Assembly: GCA_019155185.1 (NCBI GenBank)
Contig: CM032808.1
Coordinates: 3,468,492 to 3,532,491 of the forward strand
Source: Beaufortia kweichowensis
Taxonomy: Eukaryota > Chordata > Actinopteri > Cypriniformes > Gastromyzontidae
DNA: 64,000 nucleotides
Direction: 5' to 3'
A program made the position numbers and the translations under genes. The stretch's first letter is position 1. The number at the start of each line of letters is the position of its first letter. The notes below the pieces were generated by a model. The model ran no database searches, had not been told where the DNA came from, and saw nothing but the letters and a program-made list of their open reading frames with translations. This document shows, piece by piece, positions 58,335-64,000 of the stretch.

Positions 58335-60029
58335 ATGCAAGGATTGAGATATCTGGTATTTTTGGTGTGCATCAATTCCACTGCCTTAGTTGGGATTTGT
58401 GAGGGGAAATCTTTAGGTGAAATTCAGAAAGAACTGCAAAATTTTAAGGAAGAAGAAGGCAATAATGATAAGATGGAAAGCTTTGTATGGTTCATGAAGG
58501 AAGACTTTTTAAAGAAGCTAAATTTATCAGATGTGCCACAGGAGCACAGAAAGGTTCAGCCTCCTCAGTTCATGATGGAACTCTATAACAAATACTCTTT
58601 TGATAAGACGTCTATTCCTCAGTCTGATGTCATTCGAAGCTTTGTCATACAGGGTAAGTACAAAAAGAAATCTCACAGTCGAGCCAGTATTTCTTATGAC
58701 AGAAGATTTTGCTAATATAGGCTACTTGTTTTATAGGATTTAAAGGGGTTAGACTTAAAAAAAAAAGGTGCTTCAGATGGTTCTTCACAGTGATGCCATA
58801 GAAGAACCATTTTTGGTTCCCCAAAGAACCTTTCTGTCAAATGTTCTCAAAAGGACTTTCACTTTTGTAAAACAGAAAGGTTCTTTGGATGTTAAAGGTT
58901 CTTTATGGAACCATTCAGGTGAAAATGGTTCTTCTATGGCATCATGAAGCACCTTTATTTTTAAGAGTGTAATTGAAGAAAGTCAATATATGATTGAGTA
59001 AAGAAATGATGGCAGAATTTTACTTTCTGGGTAAATTGCTTGTAGCAGGATACCAATAGTCAGATCACAGTCCATTGTGGTAATATAATAGTTTCTGTGA
59101 TGTTTCAGTGAAAATGATGGTCAATTTTTATTTGTGAAAAGGTTAAAGAAGAATATCTGTGCCTCAAAATTTCTATTTTCTCCACAGATGTGACCTACTC
59201 TGTTAGACATGGCAACAAAACACAACACAGGCTGCTATTCAACTTTTCCATCCCAAGACACGAAGAAATTACATTAGTGCAACTCCGGCTGTTTACTCAC
59301 TGGGATGGTGATAAAACCACCAACAATGACTATTTTGCCTCCATTAATGTTTATTATGTAGAAAATGAACAGAACATTTTAAACTTTCTGGATGGTAGAG
59401 ATGTAACCATAAACACATGGGAAGTTTTTGATGTGACTAGGGCCATTAGGAGCTGGCTGGTATCAGGACATGGAGCAGGTGAACTCCAGGTGGAGATAGA
59501 ACAGGACAGGACAGAGTATGGTTGGCTTGACATAACCCTGGGTATTGAGGACAACACTTCGGCTGTTTTAGTCATTTTTTCAGATGATCTTGGGAACAGA
59601 AAGGGAGAGTCGATTAAAGCGGTAATGGAGATGCTTCTTCATGAAAAGGAGGTACTTTGGGGCAATCATGTTCAGGTGGACCAGCATCCAAGGAGAAAGA
59701 GGAAGGCAAAGAACAATTACTGTCGGAGAACATCACTGAAAGTAGTTTTTAAAGACATCGGATGGGATAAATGGATCGTTGCTCCACCTGAGTATGAGGC
59801 TTATGAATGCAAAGGGGTGTGCAGTTTTCCCCTGACAGATGATCTAACCCCCTCCAAACACGCCATCATCCAAACTCTGGTTAATTTAAGCAATCCGAAA
59901 AAGGCAAACATGGCATGTTGTGTCCCAACAAAGCTGGACCCAATTACTGTTATGTACCAAGAGAAGGGTGTGATCACAGTGCGACACCTCTATGAGGAGA
60001 TGAAAGTGGCGGAGTGTGGATGTAGGTAG
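58335..60029 (+). CDS. TGF-beta ligand of the BMP9/BMP10 clade (bmp10-like), two exons
   Basis: Exons 58335-58653 and 59188-60029 (GT-AG, phase 1) give 386 aa. A signal peptide (MQGLRYLVFLVCINSTALVG) starts the protein. The prodomain contains FLKKLNLSDVPQ and MMELYNKYSFDKTS, which resemble BMP10 more than BMP9, and SIPRHEEITLVQLRL, shared by both. A furin-type site RRKR is at residues 275-278. The 108-aa mature domain starts KAKNNYCRRTSLKV and keeps all seven cystine-knot/dimer cysteines (YC, YEC, GVC, ACC, ECGC), with WIVAPPEYEAYECKGVC and the C-terminus AECGCR. These ligands are secreted and signal through ALK1-type receptors on endothelium and heart. Whether this is gdf2, bmp10 or a teleost bmp10-like paralogue needs a tree, so no symbol is given. 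The intron contains a palindromic MITE. Confidence 0.9.
58751..58970. mobile_element. Palindromic MITE in the bmp10-like intron
   Basis: AGGTGCTTCA...GATGCCATAGAAGAACCA on the left is inverted as TGGTTCTTCTATGGCATC...TGAAGCACCT on the right. Inner inverted copies of AAAGAACCTTT are also present. This is a family abundant in teleost genomes. Confidence 0.85.
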
Positions 60030-60532
60030 TACTTAGATACTTAAGAAGCTATATATAATATATTTGTAACAGTCCTTGTTTTATTATTCATATTTTTCAG
60101 TCAAATTATTTAATTTTATATAAAAAATGATTTTTAGAGTTCAGTTTCCTAAACTTGCTTAAAATAGTATTTTTAGAAAGGTGATACATTAATTTATGCA
60201 ATTTTACAGCACACAGGGTCTGTGGGTATTTTTTATTCCTCATGGGTTTTACATTTTAGGCAAGAAACATACTCATCATACCCAAGAAAACGAACATAGA
60301 TGCTAGTGCATTGTTATGCATGTGGTTCTGTTGTACATACCTAACAGATGTTTTTGCATTAATGTGGTGGTAACAAACATTGGTACATAGTTGGGTGATG
60401 GAGTTAAATGTATGCAATGTATGTTAAACAGTATTTGTTATTATTCTGATAGATTATTAAATTAGCTACTAACATGTTTATAGGATCAAACTTGCTCAGC
60501 AAAACCACTTTAAACCACTTTATCAAGGATTT

Positions 60533-60829
60533 AAAGGGATAGTTTACCCAAAAATAAAAATTATTTTATTATTTACTCACCCTTATGTCATGTCAAACCT
60601 GTATGACTTTCTTGCTTCAGCAGAACACAGAAGATGATATTCTGCAAAACGCTTGTTACCGGCACCCATTCACTTTCATAGTATGGACACAAGGTACAAT
60701 GGAAGTCAATAGGTGCCGATAACCAGCGTTTTACAAAATGTCTTCTTTTGTGTTCCACAAAAGAAAACAATCATATACAAGGTTTGTATGACAGAGCGAA
60801 AAAATTATGACATGGGTAAACTATCCCTT
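60533..60829. mobile_element. Palindromic MITE (AAAGGGATAGTT family), full copy
   Basis: It begins AAAGGGATAGTTTACCCAAA and ends GGGTAAACTATCCCTT. The inner inverted pair CACCCATTCACTTTCAT / ATGGAAGTCAATAGGTG matches the palindrome in the copy at 38112-38350. Confidence 0.88.
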
Positions 60830-61555
60830 GTTGCAGTCTTGAAGAAAAAAATGTCCTGCAGATCAGTATTATTCAGGAGGTGTGTCTGTGTACAGAAAAA
60901 GTGAAAGGTTTTAGTCTAATAAGTGACTGTAACAGTAACTGAAATGTGACCAGTAACACTAGAATCCCAAAACACCTTGAGAGTTCTATTAATAGTTTTT
61001 AATAAATAAAATAAAAAAAGAATATATTGTGCTGGCTATAAATATTACACATAGTATTTTTTTCTGTATTCTTTTGCTTAAACAAATTTTTCAGCTGGCT
61101 CTACTATCCCCTTTCCCCAATCGAAAAGCTTTCACAGAAAATTCCCAAGCATTCCGAAATTAATGTGACTGCAATGAGTTCATGGTAATTGTCTGGTAGG
61201 AAAAGCATTTCAAAGGTAAAAGTCTTGTCCTTGTGTCTGCCATACATAGCAGCATACCAAGCCAACATGCTGGGACACACTTACGTAGCAGCTAAATTGT
61301 GCCCAAACTTAACAAACAAACCCAGTATTTTGCAAACAAATACAGCCTACTTTCAAACTATCAAACAAACAGAAAGCACTTTGCAATACATAAGGCTGTT
61401 TGAAAGGAAATGCAGAAGTGTAACAAATAACTGTACTGAGTTTACAAAACACCTCTTTTATGAGAGATTCTCAACTTGAATTTCTATGCTCCTTTTGCAA
61501 AACAGCAGATGTCGCTGTTGGCCATTTTACACTAACGTTTGACAACAGTGACAAC

Positions 61556-61600
61556 AACTAATAATAATAATAATACATATAAATAATAATAATAATAAGG
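61556..61600. repeat. (AAT)n-type simple repeat
   Basis: Two runs of ATA/AAT trinucleotides are separated by ACATATAA. Confidence 0.85.
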
Positions 61601-63733
61601 ATGTTAATAAAAAAATATAATTGCTGTGTTAAGACATGATTTTAACATACAAAGCTGATCATGTTATTGGTCATTTGCTTTCATGTCACTCTTACACCCG
61701 TCTTGTTACTTACACACTGTTGCTTCATCTGCTCTTCTTCTTCTCTTAATCTGCTCTGCCCTTGTTGATTAGAAACTCACCATCACTGGTTCTTAAAAAC
61801 GTATCTTTTTAAAATGGTTTACTCTTGCTGATTAATTGTTACTAACTTGTATTGTATCAAATATGTTCTTTGAGTAAATGAAGGTGTTTTCCACTGGCAC
61901 ATTCTACAAAGGCTACACCAACCTCTAAGGCTCTTTTATCCTGGGCCTCTTTGGTACCAAACATGACCTCAGTGCAGTAAAACATACACTTATTAGCCTT
62001 TGTATGTCCCAAACGAGTAAGTATTTCATTTATTGTAATGACTTTTTAGATCAAAAACAATTCAAGGTCCAGCACTACAATGGTTTTTCAATTTTATCCC
62101 ATCTTACGTACTAGACAACACTCCAGACATCTTAAAACAAGATTCCCAATTCCTGATTGGCTACATGGAATCAGCAGACAGAATTACATAAGAGGCAAAG
62201 CATTAAAAGATAAAGCAAGATTAACAGTTTAGCACCAATTAGCATTGCAAGTGTGGCATTACAAAACTCATGCTGTAAAAGTTGGCACAGCTTCCAAATT
62301 TAAACAAATTCTTTAATCATTTTTTCAGAAAAGCTTTGTTTCATGTAAAAAAAGTAGAATTTCAAGTACAGTCCTGCCTCAGTTTGTTCAAAGATGACCT
62401 GTTCACCTGTATAATCATGCCATCGTGCCATGCCATGTCATTGTGAAAGGAGCTATAGAAAAAAACTTTTTTCCAGATATAATTCCATCATGCTTAACCA
62501 CTGTCATTCATATTATAATTTGTGCCCATGTAAATTAAAACATCTATATTAAGTCATGATGAATCTGTGTATTTAACGAATTGTAACATTTTAAGTTATT
62601 AACTTTTGTATGATCATCTTACTAATGTACAGTACGTAAGATAATGCAATTAAAGGTTTATTCAAAGCAAAAGCCTCTTATGTGGTTGTTGTTGTCAGAA
62701 ACATGGAGTCCAGTCCAACCAAGGACATATTCAAATTAATAGACAAAACTGTGGCTTAGACAAAATTCAACTGTCACTGCTTCTGTCTTGATCATAGTTA
62801 TCTGCCAAATTCTGGTGATCAGTACCTTGTTTCAGTCTGTGCTTCTGTAAACTTCTGCTTGAAAACTACTGCTTTCCAGGGAATCTAGTTGGTATGCAGG
62901 AGGCAATAACAAGCAATCTGTAAGCAGCATGACATCCTGTACAAATCTAATCAGAAAACACTGGCAGCTGTACTTAAATGTCGGCATTCAAGGTGCAATG
63001 ATCTCACACTGACCTTGTCTTACAAGCCTAATTATATTCCAATCACGCCACCTGCACTTCTGTCACTGCCCACTGAACAGCTGATACTGCTAATCAGGAA
63101 TTTTGTTAAATCTGAGGTGATGGGCAACACTGTCAGTTACCTGAGGATTGACTATATTATAGGTCAGGAGAGTACAGCAAAACTGGGGGACCTCTTTCAT
63201 GACAACTTCTGTAAGAAGGTTGCCCATATGTCAGCAATGACCTTAGATCTGCATTTCAGCACAACGAGTGATCTGTCTGCTGTACCACATTGTTTAATAC
63301 TTTTCTGACTCCAAACACTTTGCACATAGACACAATCTATGAGAAGCCCACTTATATTACAAAGGAGTTATGCACAATGTCAGCTCTCCCTGGGGGCTGA
63401 CATGAGAAAAGACCTTATCGTTTTAATCAGCAAGTGCATGGTTGGTGCAGCAGAGTTTGGCTCAGTCGGTAAAAGCATGAAATATCTTGTATTTCTATCA
63501 TCTCTACCATATATGTCTTTTATCACTTTAGAACTCACACAATTTTCCAGGCATTACCTATGCATTATATGTACTATCTGTATTATCGCCAAAAGGAATA
63601 TGCAACTTTTGAATGACATATGGGTGAATAAATGGTGACAATTTTTTTTAAATAAATGAACATTAACCTCTTACAATTGGATGTATAGTGCAAGTAGGAG
63701 GTAGTGAAGATAGCTCATACATTCAGGCATATA

Positions 63734-64000
63734 GTCAAGTCAAGTCAAAGGAGTTTATTGTCATTTCAGCCATATACAAGTACATAGTGAAACGAAACAA
63801 CGTTTCTCCAGGACCAAGGTGCTACAGTACAAAAACAATACACCGTTAAGTACAAAAACTATATACATAAAGTGCACAAAGTGCAAACAGACAGCACAAG
63901 ACAGTAATGCAGACACAATACACAGTTAAGTACAAAAAATTCTATATACATAAAGTTATTCAATATACCCCCCATAGCATCAGCGGGCCATCCTGTGCTT
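63734..64000. mobile_element. Interspersed repeat with (GTCAA)n edge, runs off the window
   Basis: GTCAAGTCAAGTCAAAGGAG is followed by TTTATTGTCATTTCAGCCAT and GAAACGAAACAACGTTTCTC, a pattern familiar from dispersed fish repeats. It also contains a short internal duplication (AATACACMGTTAAGTACAAA) at about 63838 and 63919. The class is not established; the edge may be the 3' tail of a retroposon on the minus strand. Confidence 0.55.

Larger units (their letters stand above)
60030..64000. other. Downstream intergenic region
   Basis: The BMP-like 3' UTR begins here. A MITE lies at 60533-60829, an AAT-type repeat at 61556-61600 and an interspersed repeat from 63734 to the window end. The frames at 61189-61479, 63015-63308 and 63339-63638 show no recognisable protein motifs. 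No gene is supported. Confidence 0.6.

Noticed and set aside
63015..63638. Two roughly 100-codon frames near the window end
   Set aside because: No family resemblance, no exon signals and no supporting neighbours.

Overview
The window is genomic DNA from a teleost fish, most likely a cyprinid or close relative. The genes have spliced vertebrate exon structures, and the introns and intergenic DNA are AT-rich and full of fish-type mobile elements: a Rex3-like LINE with a (CATC)n tail, L2-like LINEs, tRNA-type SINEs, a DIRS remnant, a Tc1 relic, hAT-type MITEs and solo-LTR-like segments. No prokaryotic or viral gene organisation, tRNA gene, rRNA gene or CRISPR array was seen.

Five protein-coding genes were resolved by reading splice sites and phases. 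(1) 2839-3036 (+): the last coding exon of a tau (mapt-type) microtubule-associated protein; the rest of the gene lies upstream of the window. (2) 8662-33087 (+): a complete 15-coding-exon prr12 gene, a nuclear proline-rich AT-hook protein, with one reading-frame break inside its giant exon 4. (3) 37575-44927 (+): irf3, ten coding exons and about 451 aa, with an ISRE/kappa-B/CRE-like cluster just upstream. (4) 46520-55530 (-): becn1 (Beclin 1), eleven coding exons and 447 aa, tail-to-tail with irf3. (5) 58335-60029 (+): a two-exon TGF-beta ligand of the BMP9/BMP10 clade, 386 aa.

From general knowledge, prr12 and irf3 are neighbours in mammals too (human 19q13.33, with RRAS and SCAF1 between them), whereas MAPT and BECN1 lie on human 17q21. 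The window therefore joins two ancestral neighbourhoods. The genes do not form a pathway; irf3 (interferon induction) and becn1 (autophagy) are both linked to innate immunity, but only their convergent layout is visible here.

The most notable points are: a one-base frame discrepancy in prr12 that coincides with an in-phase G-GGA-AAT slippery-type heptamer (an assembly error, an allele, or less likely programmed -1 frameshifting); the innate-immune motif cluster at irf3; a GC-AG intron in irf3; a shortened irf3 C-terminal serine region; a 1-kb inverted-repeat element with repeated internal 'CACGATC' modules and a 5-bp target duplication; a TIR element abutting the becn1 5' end; and a nested L2-in-LTR insertion with both target duplications intact.
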